Assembly: GCA_017536965.1 (NCBI GenBank)
Contig: JAFWCK010000079.1
Coordinates: 1-34,483, forward strand
Reading direction: 5' to 3'
DNA: 34,483 nucleotides
DNA from: Lachnospiraceae bacterium
GTDB lineage: Bacteria; Bacillota; Clostridia; Lachnospirales; Lachnospiraceae
Within the stretch, counting starts at the first letter, position 1, and the number at the start of each line of letters is the position of its first letter. Below the pieces are notes generated by a model that saw only the letters and a program-made list of their open reading frames with translations, did not search any database and had not been told where the DNA came from. A program made the translations under genes and the position numbers. Shown here piece by piece: positions 1 through 8,034 of this stretch.

Positions 1-402
1 GCTTTCTTCAAACCATTCTTTATGATAGATTTGTTTCAACCGCTCAACAATGGCTTTCTTCACGATCCGCTGAATGTCAGAAGGGCTGAACAATTTTGAT
101 GAAACCGAGGATGCTTTCTTGACCCAGAACTTTCCGTCTGCAGGAAGATATTTTTCCCATGGAAGGGCCTTGGTGTTTTCAAACAGTTCATCAAAGGTGC
201 CTGCTGCAAACTCGCCTACTTTTAATAATACACGTTCACAGCTGCGCAGAAAGATGTTGGCGCGTGCCAGGCCATCTTCTTCTGCAAAGAAGAAGACTCT
301 TCCATCTTCCACTTTTGCAATCTCATAACCCAGATCCTGAATTTCTTTTTTCAATACGGCTTCCAGACCAAAATGGCACGGAGCCACTAATTCCAATTTC
401 AT
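1..402 (-). CDS. THUMP-domain class I SAM-dependent rRNA methyltransferase (RlmL/YpsC-like), N-terminal part
   Basis: The minus strand is open from an ATG at 400-402 to the left window edge, giving the first 134 residues of a longer protein. The start MKLELVAPCHFGLEAVLKKE, followed by a region with DLGYEI and a DGRVFF strand, is the usual opening of the ferredoxin-like plus THUMP domain in YpsC/RlmL enzymes, which add an N2-methyl group to guanine in 23S rRNA. The catalytic Rossmann domain would lie outside the window. A Shine-Dalgarno AGAGG sits 7 bases before the ATG (410-414 on the plus strand). The gene is separated from its upstream neighbour by two hairpins, so it probably has its own promoter in 403-570. 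Family is confident; the exact rRNA target is not. Confidence 0.85.
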   Translation of the reverse strand, partial: MKLELVAPCHFGLEAVLKKEIQDLGYEIAKVEDGRVFFFAEEDGLARANIFLRSCERVLLKVGEFAAGTFDELFENTKALPWEKYLPADGKFWVKKASSVSSKLFSPSDIQRIVKKAIVERLKQIYHKEWFEES

Positions 403-515
403 AAAAACGCCTCTGTACAGCCTTCCTTTCATGCGATTTTTTGTCAGCATACATAATTAGAATATCTATTTTGGGAAGAACTGCTTGCTTTTTCAATATG
501 CGGCCGATAAACTGA

Positions 516-541
516 ATTTGAATGGCAACGGTCATTCAAAT
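516..541. repeat. perfect 9-bp inverted repeat (ATTTGAATG / CATTCAAAT)
   Basis: The arms are at 516-524 and 533-541 with an 8-base centre. Neither strand has a T-run after it, so it is not a typical terminator. It lies about 115 bases upstream of the methyltransferase start and could be an operator or a structured leader element. The function is inferred only from position. Confidence 0.4.
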
Positions 542-574
542 AATAACCCCTTATTATTTATTTATACTCCCCTC

Positions 575-601
575 AAAAAGCCGGCTTCCAGTCGGCTTTT
601 T
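575..601 (-). terminator. intrinsic terminator-like hairpin, T-tailed on both strands
   Basis: Arms AAAAAGCCG (575-583) and CGGCTTTTT (593-601) enclose a 9-base loop. Because the arms end in A/T runs, it can act in either direction. On the minus strand it would back up the terminator at 643-666 and insulate the downstream methyltransferase gene. Confidence 0.7.
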
Positions 602-642
602 GCTTTTATACCAAAAAGTCCAGGCGGCTTAGAGCGGTTCAG

Positions 643-666
643 AAAAAAAGGCCGCTAACGGCGGCC
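643..666 (-). terminator. intrinsic terminator overlapping the stop codon of the DUF1700 gene
   Basis: Read on the minus strand, GGCCGC (666-661), loop CGTTA and GCGGCC (655-650) are followed by seven T (649-643). The TAG stop of the upstream gene (655-657) lies inside the hairpin, so the last codons of that gene form the terminator stem. Confidence 0.85.
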
Positions 667-1245
667 AAAGGATCTGATCAGAAATACAACTCCGACAACA
701 ATTGCCACGATCAGGAAAATGGAACCGAAATTCCGGATACTGAACCGGATCAAAGAAATGACCAAAAGGATAGCAAGCACCACGATGATGCCCAGGATCA
801 CAAAGACTCCTCCGCATCCGGCTCCTCCCTGCAAGGGGGAACCCCCTTGTGCATTGCTTCTCTGCGCACCACCTCTGTACGGACCTTCTTCCTGGCCGGA
901 GTAGGTGCCGTCTTCCCTGTAAGTTCCACTGTTTCCAGTGTTCCCGCTGCTCTTTCCGAAAATGCCGGAATTGATCCCGTCGGAATCATCGTAAGTGTCG
1001 GTACTGGTACGGTACGGCCCGTCATACCCGGCCTCTTCTGCAGCCCGGTTAGTAGAATCGATCAAGGTCTTCGCGATCAGACGCGGATCCCCCAGTTCTT
1101 CCACTACACTTTCTTCACTCGCTCCGTTTCCCATCTGGCCGGAGATATATGCTTCGTAATAACTGATCTGCGATTCTACTTCGCTGGTCGGGATCTGTCC
1201 CGTCAGCTGTCCGCGCAATATCGTTAAAAATTCGTTTTTACTCAT
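655..1245 (-). CDS. DUF1700/HAAS-domain membrane protein
   Basis: This is a protein of 196 residues. Residues 1-70 resemble the HAAS domain of DUF1700 proteins: an MSKNEFL start, a helix with SYYEAYI, and an EELGDPRLIAKTL motif. In Firmicutes this domain often sits next to PadR-type regulators and membrane proteins. Residues about 85-135 are low complexity, rich in Gly, Ser, Asn and Asp, and look like a flexible linker. The C-terminus has two hydrophobic segments (about 142-165 and 172-190) followed by a basic RSFGRR tail, so the protein is probably a membrane protein with a cytoplasmic N-terminal domain. AAAGGA precedes the ATG. No PadR regulator is adjacent. Its role is unknown. Confidence 0.75.
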   Translation of the reverse strand: MSKNEFLTILRGQLTGQIPTSEVESQISYYEAYISGQMGNGASEESVVEELGDPRLIAKTLIDSTNRAAEEAGYDGPYRTSTDTYDDSDGINSGIFGKSSGNTGNSGTYREDGTYSGQEEGPYRGGAQRSNAQGGSPLQGGAGCGGVFVILGIIVVLAILLVISLIRFSIRNFGSIFLIVAIVVGVVFLIRSFGRR

Positions 1246-1267
1246 GTTTTTCCTTTAAATACCCTGA

Positions 1268-1303
1268 TAAAACATCAGCCCTCCAAATTAATCTGGAGGG
1301 CTG
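1268..1303 (-). terminator. intrinsic terminator after tRNA-Arg
   Basis: A perfect 10-bp stem (CAGCCCTCCA at 1276-1285 and TGGAGGGCTG at 1294-1303, 8-base loop) is followed on the minus strand by ATGTTTTAT. It begins 3 bases after the tRNA and 31 bases before the DUF1700 start, so that gene needs read-through or a promoter overlapping this region. Confidence 0.75.
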
Positions 1304-1305
1304 TC

Positions 1306-1379
1306 CGTGCATTAGAGGATTCGAACCCCCGACCTTCTGGTCCGTAGCCAGACGCTCTATCCAGCTGAGCTAAATGCAC
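1306..1379 (-). tRNA. tRNA-Arg (anticodon ACG)
   Basis: The 74-base gene folds as a standard cloverleaf. The acceptor stem is GTGCATT paired with AATGCAC plus discriminator G. The D stem is GCTC/GAGC. The anticodon stem is TCTGG/CCAGA with loop CTACGGA, giving anticodon ACG. The T arm contains TTCGAAT. ACG anticodons are normally edited to ICG and read CGU, CGC and CGA. CCA is not encoded. The gene lies 42 bases downstream of clpX with its own promoter and terminator. Confidence 0.96.
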
Positions 1380-1395
1380 ACATCACGCAAAGGCT

Positions 1396-1425
1396 ATTCT
1401 ACAACTGCACGTTCTGATTTGTCAA
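1396..1425 (-). promoter_or_regulatory. sigma-A type promoter for tRNA-Arg, overlapping the end of clpX
   Basis: On the minus strand a perfect -35 TTGACA (1425-1420), an 18-base spacer and a -10 TAGAAT (1401-1396, 5 of 6 matches) lie just upstream of the tRNA. The -35 box contains the TGA stop codon of clpX (1422-1424). The expected transcription start is near 1389, about 10 bases before the mature 5' end. Confidence 0.75.
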
Positions 1426-2969
1426 CCTCTTAACTCGATTCGTGGAACGCCTCTGTTTTCTATGTAGTCTTTTGTGATGATCACAGTTCCAATACTGTCA
1501 TCCTTAGGGATCTCATACATGATATCCAGCATGATCTCCTCAATGATCGACCGCAGTCCTCTGGCTCCAATGCCTTTCTTTTCAGCCCGCTGCGTCAGAG
1601 CTAACAGTGCGTCATCTTCAAACTCCAGTTTTACTTCATCCAGCTCCAGGAGCTTCTGATACTGTTTCAGAATTGCATTCTTAGGCTCTTTCAGGACCTG
1701 TACCAGCATTTCACTGGTAAGATTCTGCAGTGTCACAACGATAGGCAGACGTCCCAAAAATTCCGGGATCATACCGAACTCTCTTAAATCTTCTGACTCC
1801 ACATGATCCAGGATGTTTTCGTCCTCGTCATATTTATCTTTCAGATCTGCGTTGAATCCGATAGAGGAATTCTTACGAAGTCTGGTCTTAATGATCTCTT
1901 CCAGTTCCGGGAATGCACCGCCGCAGATGAACAGAATGTTTTTTGTATTGATCGTGGTCAGCGGGACCATCGCGTTCTTGCTGCTGGCGCCAACCGGCAC
2001 TTCCACTTCGCTGCCTTCCAAAAGTTTCAACAGTCCCTGCTGGACAGATTCTCCGCTGACATCCCTGCCGCGGTTGCTGTTTTTCTTTGCGATCTTGTCG
2101 ATCTCATCAATAAAGACAATACCGATCTCGGCTTTCTCTACGTCATTATCCGCTGCTGCCAGAAGTTTGGATAATACGCTCTCGATGTCATCGCCAATAT
2201 AACCAGCCTCTGTCAGAGAGGTGGCATCCGTAATAGCCAGCGGCACATCCAGAAGTCTTGCCAGCGTCTGAACTATATAAGTCTTTCCGACACCAGTCGG
2301 TCCGATCATCAGCATATTGGATTTCTGGATCTCCACATCGTCTGAATCGTTCAGCCGGTCGCCGGCGAGGATCCGTTTATAATGATTATAGACAGCCACG
2401 GAGATGGCTTTTTTTGCCTTCTCCTGTCCGATCACGTACTCATCCAGCTTTTCTTTCAGCTTATGCGGAGGAAGTACTTTTTCCGGATCGACCAGCGGGC
2501 CTGTCCGCTCTTTTTTCTTTTTGACCTGCTGCCGTCTGTTAAAGCCCTGCTGCAGATCTGCCAGATTGATAAAGCTGATATTCGGCATGCCGTGACGCGG
2601 GCCTGGACCTTGTCCTGGTCCACCCGGCTGTTCTTCTTTTTCTTCCGTCCCTGGTGTGATCACATTGCCGTTTTCATCTAATACCTCAGGCAAAGCTTCC
2701 TGCGCTTCTTTCGGCAGATCGCTCATTGGTCCGTTATTACTATTCATCGGGTTGTTGCCCCAGAGCGGGAATCCGCCAAAAGGACCAAAATCCGGACCAT
2801 TCGCTCCAATGGAATCGATCATCTTCTGCAGGCAGTCCGTGCAGACATGCATATTGCCCGGAAGCCGGATGGTCTTAACGGTCCGGCTTTCCGTTCTGTG
2901 GCACATATAACAGACTTTTTCACGATCGTCTGTATGTTCGTTATCGTTATAATTTCTTTCGTCAGACAT
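1422..2969 (-). CDS. clpX: ClpX-type AAA+ unfoldase with long linker and altered RKH loop
   Basis: At 515 residues it is about 95 longer than usual ClpX (about 420). A zinc-binding domain uses C20, C23, C43 and C46. A Gly/Pro/Asn-rich linker of about 115 residues follows. The AAA+ module has Walker A GPTGVGKT (223-230), Walker B with D288/E289, pore loop GYIG (256-259), the ClpP-docking IGF loop (370-372) and sensor II GARGLR (468-473). The RKH loop region (about 319-333) reads EGSEVEVPVGASSKN, so the usual RKH residues are missing. ClpX unfolds substrates and feeds them to ClpP. IGF is kept, so ClpP docking is expected, but substrate choice may differ. No clpP or lon lies beside it; it follows htrA by 22 bases, suggesting co-transcription. 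It could be a second ClpX paralogue. Confidence 0.92.
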   Translation of the reverse strand: MSDERNYNDNEHTDDREKVCYMCHRTESRTVKTIRLPGNMHVCTDCLQKMIDSIGANGPDFGPFGGFPLWGNNPMNSNNGPMSDLPKEAQEALPEVLDENGNVITPGTEEKEEQPGGPGQGPGPRHGMPNISFINLADLQQGFNRRQQVKKKKERTGPLVDPEKVLPPHKLKEKLDEYVIGQEKAKKAISVAVYNHYKRILAGDRLNDSDDVEIQKSNMLMIGPTGVGKTYIVQTLARLLDVPLAITDATSLTEAGYIGDDIESVLSKLLAAADNDVEKAEIGIVFIDEIDKIAKKNSNRGRDVSGESVQQGLLKLLEGSEVEVPVGASSKNAMVPLTTINTKNILFICGGAFPELEEIIKTRLRKNSSIGFNADLKDKYDEDENILDHVESEDLREFGMIPEFLGRLPIVVTLQNLTSEMLVQVLKEPKNAILKQYQKLLELDEVKLEFEDDALLALTQRAEKKGIGARGLRSIIEEIMLDIMYEIPKDDSIGTVIITKDYIENRGVPRIELRG

Positions 2970-2991
2970 AGAATTACAGTCTCCTGTTTTT

Positions 2992-4356
2992 TTAGCTTAA
3001 CATGTCTGTCAGCATGACGTCCACGTTTATTGCTTCATATCCGAAGCCGTTCTCCCTCATGATCGTCAGGGATGCCCAGTCGCCCGGATTATATTTTGCC
3101 AGCTGTGCCTGCAGCTGTGCCATAGTTGTTGTGTTAACGTTATCAATGCCGATGATCACATCACCCTGAATAATACCGGCTGCTTCTGCGCCGCCTCCCG
3201 GCACGGTTGCGGATACATAGATGCCTTCCGGAATTCCATACTTCTGGGAGTTTGCTGCGGAGATATCTCTGCCGCGGATTCCCAGATATGCTCCCTGCAC
3301 CTCAGCAGTGGCTCCGCTGTCTGTTGTTTCGCCTTCTAAGAGCTCCTGGATCAGTGCGGAATTGATATCGATCGGGATCGCATAGCACATGCCTTCTACA
3401 ATACTGCTGTTGATCTTTGCCTCACTGATGCCGATGATCTCGCCTTTTGCGTTCAGCAGACATCCGCCGGAGTTACCGTTATTGATCGCTGCATCTGTCT
3501 GGATCACAGTAAGTGTTTTTCCGTCCACGTTGATGGTACGGTTCACAGCGGAGACGATTCCACTTGTCACGCTCATGCCATAACCTAACGCATTACCGAT
3601 AACAACAACGCCTTCACCGACTCTTGCGGATTCCATCGACATTTTTGCGACCTTTACTGCACTCAGCGTATTTTCAGGAATCTCGCTCACAGGAACAGCA
3701 ACAATTGCAATATCGGTTGCCTCGCTGACGCCTTTGACATAACCATCTACGGATGCATCATCTACAAATGTCACATACAGGGAAGAGCTGCCTTCCACTA
3801 CATGATAACTGGTCAGGATCAGAAGTTCTGTATCATTCTGTGCAATGATCGTTCCGGAGCCAATGCCGCTGTCCACTTCCTGCCCCTCTCCAGAACCGGA
3901 AAACGGATTGGAAAAACCATTGTTCCTTCCAAAGAAGAAACTGAAATAATCATCCACGGAACTCACCAGAGAACGAGATGTGATAGATACGACTGCAGGC
4001 ATTACGTCATCTACGACACCTGTAACATCCGTCAGAACGATTCCTCCGACTGTTGTTTTTGCACCCGTTGTGTTCTCTGTCTGCGAAACAGGCTCTTTCG
4101 TATCCTCCTCCACGTTAGCGATCTCTTCCTGAACGATACGGCTTTTTTCTGCCTGCGCATCTTTCCGCATCCGATTGATCCCAACCCAAACGCCAACCAC
4201 GATCGATAAGATCATGACAGCTGCCACGATGATCAGAGGGATCATCCACCTTCGTTTCGGGGTTGGATCCTTTTGCGGCTGCGTGTTGTAATCATCCGGG
4301 GAAGGATTCCACCGTGGAATATCTTCATCTCTGTTCCAATTGTTATTATCCTGCAT
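2992..4356 (-). CDS. htrA: HtrA/DegP-family trypsin-like serine protease with PDZ domain
   Basis: The protein has 454 residues from the ATG at 4354-4356, chosen because AGGAGG lies 7 bases before it; an in-frame ATG 27 bases upstream lacks a ribosome binding site. A charged cytoplasmic tail (1-37) is followed by one membrane segment (about 38-59). The extracellular protease domain carries the triad H185 (TSYHVVEG), D215 (TDIAIVAV) and S296 (NNGNSGG). A single PDZ domain fills the last 100 residues. Such membrane-anchored HtrA proteins degrade misfolded secreted proteins at the cell surface. The gene is the first of a likely htrA-clpX unit, and an inverted repeat sits in its upstream region. 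Confidence 0.93.
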   Translation of the reverse strand: MQDNNNWNRDEDIPRWNPSPDDYNTQPQKDPTPKRRWMIPLIIVAAVMILSIVVGVWVGINRMRKDAQAEKSRIVQEEIANVEEDTKEPVSQTENTTGAKTTVGGIVLTDVTGVVDDVMPAVVSITSRSLVSSVDDYFSFFFGRNNGFSNPFSGSGEGQEVDSGIGSGTIIAQNDTELLILTSYHVVEGSSSLYVTFVDDASVDGYVKGVSEATDIAIVAVPVSEIPENTLSAVKVAKMSMESARVGEGVVVIGNALGYGMSVTSGIVSAVNRTINVDGKTLTVIQTDAAINNGNSGGCLLNAKGEIIGISEAKINSSIVEGMCYAIPIDINSALIQELLEGETTDSGATAEVQGAYLGIRGRDISAANSQKYGIPEGIYVSATVPGGGAEAAGIIQGDVIIGIDNVNTTTMAQLQAQLAKYNPGDWASLTIMRENGFGYEAINVDVMLTDMLS

Positions 4357-4382
4357 TGATTGCCTCCTGTATATCGAACTCA

Positions 4383-4407
4383 TGATACCATGATTATTTT
4401 CGTATCA
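4383..4407. promoter_or_regulatory. inverted repeat (TGATAC / GTATCA) upstream of htrA
   Basis: Arms at 4383-4388 and 4402-4407 flank 13 bases, about 27 bases upstream of the htrA start codon. On the minus strand the same stretch contains TTGATA and TATCAT, a promoter-like pair with a short 15-base spacer. It could be a repressor site over the htrA promoter, but the evidence is position and symmetry only. Confidence 0.3.
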
Positions 4408-4456
4408 ATAATAAGGATAAAATGTGTCACTTTTGTGATTATTTTTACTGTTTCTG

Positions 4457-5986
4457 TTATCCGATCTGCCGGCGGATCTCTTCTCTGATCTTATCCGCGA
4501 TCCTCCGCAGATCCATAGTCGGATCATAGTCTGCCTGATCATACAGAAATTGATGGATCAGGACAACATTTTCTTCCAGAGTATCGGCAACCATACTGTC
4601 TCCGGAATCCAAAATCGTTGTGTATTGATGATCCATATCCGGGAACGCTGCGTTCGCTTCAATATTCATGTCGAATCCCTGCGCCATGATCGCTGTTAAC
4701 TCTTTGATCGTAAAGGATGTCTGGATGAATTTATTATCACCTGCATTGGCTTCAAACAGCTGATTCATGATCTTGAGCAGGTTTAAGATACCTTTATCTT
4801 TTGTCTGGCGCACCAGCTCCATCAGTGCATACCGCTGACGTGCCGTCCGGGCATAGTCATCATAATAAGTCTGTCCGTCAACGGGCGAATCAAAGGAACA
4901 GCTCCGCAAGCGGCAGAATGCGGTGGCCTGTGACCCGGTCAGGAGAACATCATCGCCATACTCTTCCAGCGGAATATACTCCGTTCCTGCATACATATTC
5001 TGCTCATACATATGATAATTGAGCGTATCTCTTTCAATCTCTGTGACCTTCAGCCTCAGGCCTCCCAGAAGATCGATGATATTAGTCAGACCACTGAAGT
5101 TCACGACGATGTAATCTTTCAGCGCCAGATCGAAATTCTCATTCATCAGGTTGATCGTTCCAAGCGGACCTCCCCGGTAATAGGCGGAGTTCGCTTTGGA
5201 AATGATTTCCTCTCCGTCTTTGTTCCGGCTCATCAGATACGTATCACGATAGATCGAGCCCATGCGGATATTGCCTTCCGGCGTTACATTGACCACGATC
5301 ATGGAATCCGCCATGGTGCCGATTGTCAGATCTTCATCCCGCGCATCTACGCCGATCATGGCGAAGCTGAGGTTCCCTTTTGGAGTGGATGCCCCTTCAT
5401 TGATCCTTACGTCTTTATCCGAAAAACTCTTATCCCGGACATAAGATTCATAATTGCTGCCGATAAACAGCCGGACCAGTGCCGGCCCAAATGGAGAACC
5501 GATGGTCCAGCGGATCACTGGCTTTTTCAAGCTTGGCGTAAACCAGACTACACCTGCACCGATCACCAGTAAAAGCAGAAAGACCACGATCCCGATAAAG
5601 ATCCGTTTTGCTTTGCCTTTTTTTCTCTTTTTAGTCCTGACCGGTATTTCTTCTACTGTGCGTCTTTGTCTTTTACCGGATGCTTTTTGCTGCTGCCGCA
5701 GCTGACGCTGCATCCTGGCACGGCGTTCAGCAAGATCTTCTTCGTAATATTCTTCCTCCGGCAGATAGCGGTGTGCCTGTTTGCTGCGCTCATAATCGCG
5801 TTTTTCTTCCCGATAGCTGCGTACCTGCTTTGCTTTGTGTCTGTGCCGGTATTCGTCTTCTGCAGCTCTTGCTTTCCGCTCCTGTACGCGTTCAAAGTAA
5901 GCTTCCGGGTCTTCCCGCAGTTCACTTCTTAAGCTCTGTGCTCTTCTTCTATTTTGTATTCTGTCCGAATTTGCTTCCCGTCTCAT
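4457..5986 (-). CDS. LytR-CpsA-Psr (LCP) family glycopolymer transferase
   Basis: LCP proteins move finished glycans from undecaprenyl phosphate to peptidoglycan outside the cell. About 127 very charged, Arg/Glu-rich cytoplasmic residues precede one membrane segment (about 128-149). The LCP domain (about 207-393) shows the expected landmarks: IGVDARD, a TMADSMIVV stretch, the SIYRDTYL arginine, DYIVVNFSGL, LLGGLRLKV, and the RLR and RTARQR arginines that hold the lipid phosphate. The ATG at 5984-5986 overlaps the TAA of the GT8 gene by one base, suggesting translational coupling. A GTG at 6007 in the same frame would add 7 residues; neither start has a good ribosome binding site. As the last gene of the first glycan operon it is the likely attachment enzyme for that glycan. 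Confidence 0.9.
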   Translation of the reverse strand: MRREANSDRIQNRRRAQSLRSELREDPEAYFERVQERKARAAEDEYRHRHKAKQVRSYREEKRDYERSKQAHRYLPEEEYYEEDLAERRARMQRQLRQQQKASGKRQRRTVEEIPVRTKKRKKGKAKRIFIGIVVFLLLLVIGAGVVWFTPSLKKPVIRWTIGSPFGPALVRLFIGSNYESYVRDKSFSDKDVRINEGASTPKGNLSFAMIGVDARDEDLTIGTMADSMIVVNVTPEGNIRMGSIYRDTYLMSRNKDGEEIISKANSAYYRGGPLGTINLMNENFDLALKDYIVVNFSGLTNIIDLLGGLRLKVTEIERDTLNYHMYEQNMYAGTEYIPLEEYGDDVLLTGSQATAFCRLRSCSFDSPVDGQTYYDDYARTARQRYALMELVRQTKDKGILNLLKIMNQLFEANAGDNKFIQTSFTIKELTAIMAQGFDMNIEANAAFPDMDHQYTTILDSGDSMVADTLEENVVLIHQFLYDQADYDPTMDLRRIADKIREEIRRQIG

Positions 5987-8034
5987 TATTTCATCAGATA
6001 TTTCCACGCAAATGCATAGGCTGCCATATAGATCTTCTTTGGCATCAGTTTATAAGTAATGCGCTGCAGCCTAAGAATCAGCGGCAGTTTAACTTTTGGT
6101 GCAGGCAGATCAGACCAGCGCGATTTGTCGTAATATTCTTTCCACAAAAACTTTTTCGGATGGACACTGTCCTTTTCCCACGGTTTTCCGACCTGCAGTT
6201 CAATAAAGTGGTAGACCGCAATATTCCGGTAGGCTTCATCAATATCTTCCTGCTTGAACATCTCTGCTTCCCGGCACTTGAACATCTTGGAGATGTCCTT
6301 GTAGGAAAACAGCGAATACAGCGTGGAGAAATTAAACCGCAGCGGCAGCTGTGTCAGATCTTTCTGCAGGACCTTGATCGCAAGGGACTGGTCCGGTGCA
6401 AACGAAAGCATCTGCGGATCTTCCTGCATGCCGCGGATCAGCCGTGTGCGGCACTGGTTTGCTCTCCAGGCAGCCAGATCAAATGCCATGATACCGGCAT
6501 TGTAGGTGATATCATCCTGCGATATTCCTACCTTAGCCCGGTATTTATTGTGGTAAATGGCAGGAACCATCGCCAGCGCTGCGCCTTTAAAATCAAACTC
6601 CGTAATGGCATCAAACCCACCGCGAATAATAGTGTCTGAATCGACATAAATGATCCTGTCAACTTCTTCCGGCAGCTCGTCCAGGACGAACAGTTTAAAG
6701 TAGGTTGCATAGTTGCCGCGGAACTTTGGCGCATTAGCTTCTTCTAAGAGCTTTTGCGGAATGGCTGTATCCAGATAGGTAATGCTCCGGCCAAATTCCG
6801 CTGCCGTCTGTTCGATCTTGCTCCGATTTTCTTCTGCGATTCCGTCATCAATAATAAAGATCTTTATCTCCTGCATATGCTTGTTGTGATCCAAAAGGGA
6901 TAACAGCGAAATGCCCAGATAAGGCGCATAATAGTCATTCGCCTGATACAGCACATACAATGGCTTGGTGACCGTATACTCTTTCCCGTAATAACGGTGG
7001 TTGATATAGGTCGGGTTGTAAACGTCGGATGTTGCAACCGCTTCTGCGTTTTTCTTTTTCAGGAAACGATAGTTCATCCACCGATGGATCCGGATATAAG
7101 CCCAGTCCTGCAAAATGGCGTGCAGGAATTTCTGGATGGAAAACACCATGCTCTTCTTCGGAGATGGGAATGGCGACTCTTTCCACAAGGATTCCTGCGC
7201 AATTTCCTGGAATTCTTTCTTGAGCGGATGTGTATTTTTCTTTTCCCACGGGCGGCCGGTCATCGCTCCCATCAGGTGATGGATCACCGGATGTTCCATT
7301 GCGTCCTTGATCTCTTTCAATGAGGAGTAGGCATATGGATTCAGTTTATAAAGCTTATAGGACTGCTCCGCACCAAAGATATAAAAGCCGCTGTTCAGAT
7401 TAAAGCGGATCGGAAGCGTGGCAATGTGTCCGCGGAAGACCACATTCATCAGATCCTGCTCACAAAGGTAGTATTTGGAACGGCCTTCATGGATATGGTC
7501 GATCAGCTGCTGCTGGCAGTCATTTGCGATCCAGGCCTGCTGGTTAAACAGGATGATGCCTGCATTGTAATAATTATCATCTTCCGTAAGACCCACCATC
7601 GGCTTGTAGGTATTTAATGTGCAGTCGAATGTGGCTGCCAGATAATTCCCCTGAAAATCGAAGGTACAGATCTCATCCAGCGGGCCTTTGACGATCGTAT
7701 CCGCATCCAGTTTAAAGATCCGGTCGGTATTTAATTTCAGATCGTTCATCACGAACATGGTCAGATACACGGTATAGACATTCCGAAACGTCCCGACACC
7801 ATAGCTCTTGATCTTTTCCTCAATCGGTTTGGAATCGATGATATGAATGGTGCGTCCGTATCTCTGACAGAGCGCATGGTATTTTTCCAGATTCTCTTTT
7901 GAAATGCCTGCATCCAGCATATAGATATTGATTTCATCCAGATGCTGATTCGTCTCGAAAAGAGATGTCATGGAGACACCTGCGATCGGAGCGTAGTTAT
8001 CATCTGTCTGATACAGAACATTCAGTATTTTCAC
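5986..8034 (-). CDS. tandem two-domain family 8 glycosyltransferase
   Basis: The 682 residues contain two complete GT8-type units (about 1-300 and 355-660), each starting with a VLYQ(T/A)(N/D)D.YAP strand and each with its own metal-binding D.D motif: D110/D112 in LDADTIVKG and D465/D467 in VDSDTIIRGG. Both units keep the YNAGI and GRPWEK/GKPWEK landmarks, so neither looks dead. GT8 enzymes add glucose or galactose with retention from UDP-sugars. Two active sites could add two successive residues of the repeat unit. The start is GTG at 8032-8034, overlapping the flippase TGA by 4 bases. No membrane segments are seen; the C-terminus is basic and amphipathic and may touch the membrane. Confidence 0.9.
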   Translation of the reverse strand: MKILNVLYQTDDNYAPIAGVSMTSLFETNQHLDEINIYMLDAGISKENLEKYHALCQRYGRTIHIIDSKPIEEKIKSYGVGTFRNVYTVYLTMFVMNDLKLNTDRIFKLDADTIVKGPLDEICTFDFQGNYLAATFDCTLNTYKPMVGLTEDDNYYNAGIILFNQQAWIANDCQQQLIDHIHEGRSKYYLCEQDLMNVVFRGHIATLPIRFNLNSGFYIFGAEQSYKLYKLNPYAYSSLKEIKDAMEHPVIHHLMGAMTGRPWEKKNTHPLKKEFQEIAQESLWKESPFPSPKKSMVFSIQKFLHAILQDWAYIRIHRWMNYRFLKKKNAEAVATSDVYNPTYINHRYYGKEYTVTKPLYVLYQANDYYAPYLGISLLSLLDHNKHMQEIKIFIIDDGIAEENRSKIEQTAAEFGRSITYLDTAIPQKLLEEANAPKFRGNYATYFKLFVLDELPEEVDRIIYVDSDTIIRGGFDAITEFDFKGAALAMVPAIYHNKYRAKVGISQDDITYNAGIMAFDLAAWRANQCRTRLIRGMQEDPQMLSFAPDQSLAIKVLQKDLTQLPLRFNFSTLYSLFSYKDISKMFKCREAEMFKQEDIDEAYRNIAVYHFIELQVGKPWEKDSVHPKKFLWKEYYDKSRWSDLPAPKVKLPLILRLQRITYKLMPKKIYMAAYAFAWKYLMK

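Larger units (their letters stand above)
403..642. other. intergenic region upstream of the rRNA methyltransferase gene
   Basis: This spacer of about 240 bases holds no convincing gene. On the minus strand it contains, in order, the T-tailed hairpin at 575-601, an AT-rich stretch, the inverted repeat at 516-541, TTGAAA at about 500 with only weak -10 candidates after it, and the Shine-Dalgarno for the methyltransferase. A short open frame crosses the 5' end of the methyltransferase gene, but it has no ribosome binding site and no family resemblance. Confidence 0.6.

Noticed and set aside
74-404. Short plus-strand open frames at the left edge
   Set aside because: They are antisense to the THUMP methyltransferase gene, which is clear on the minus strand.
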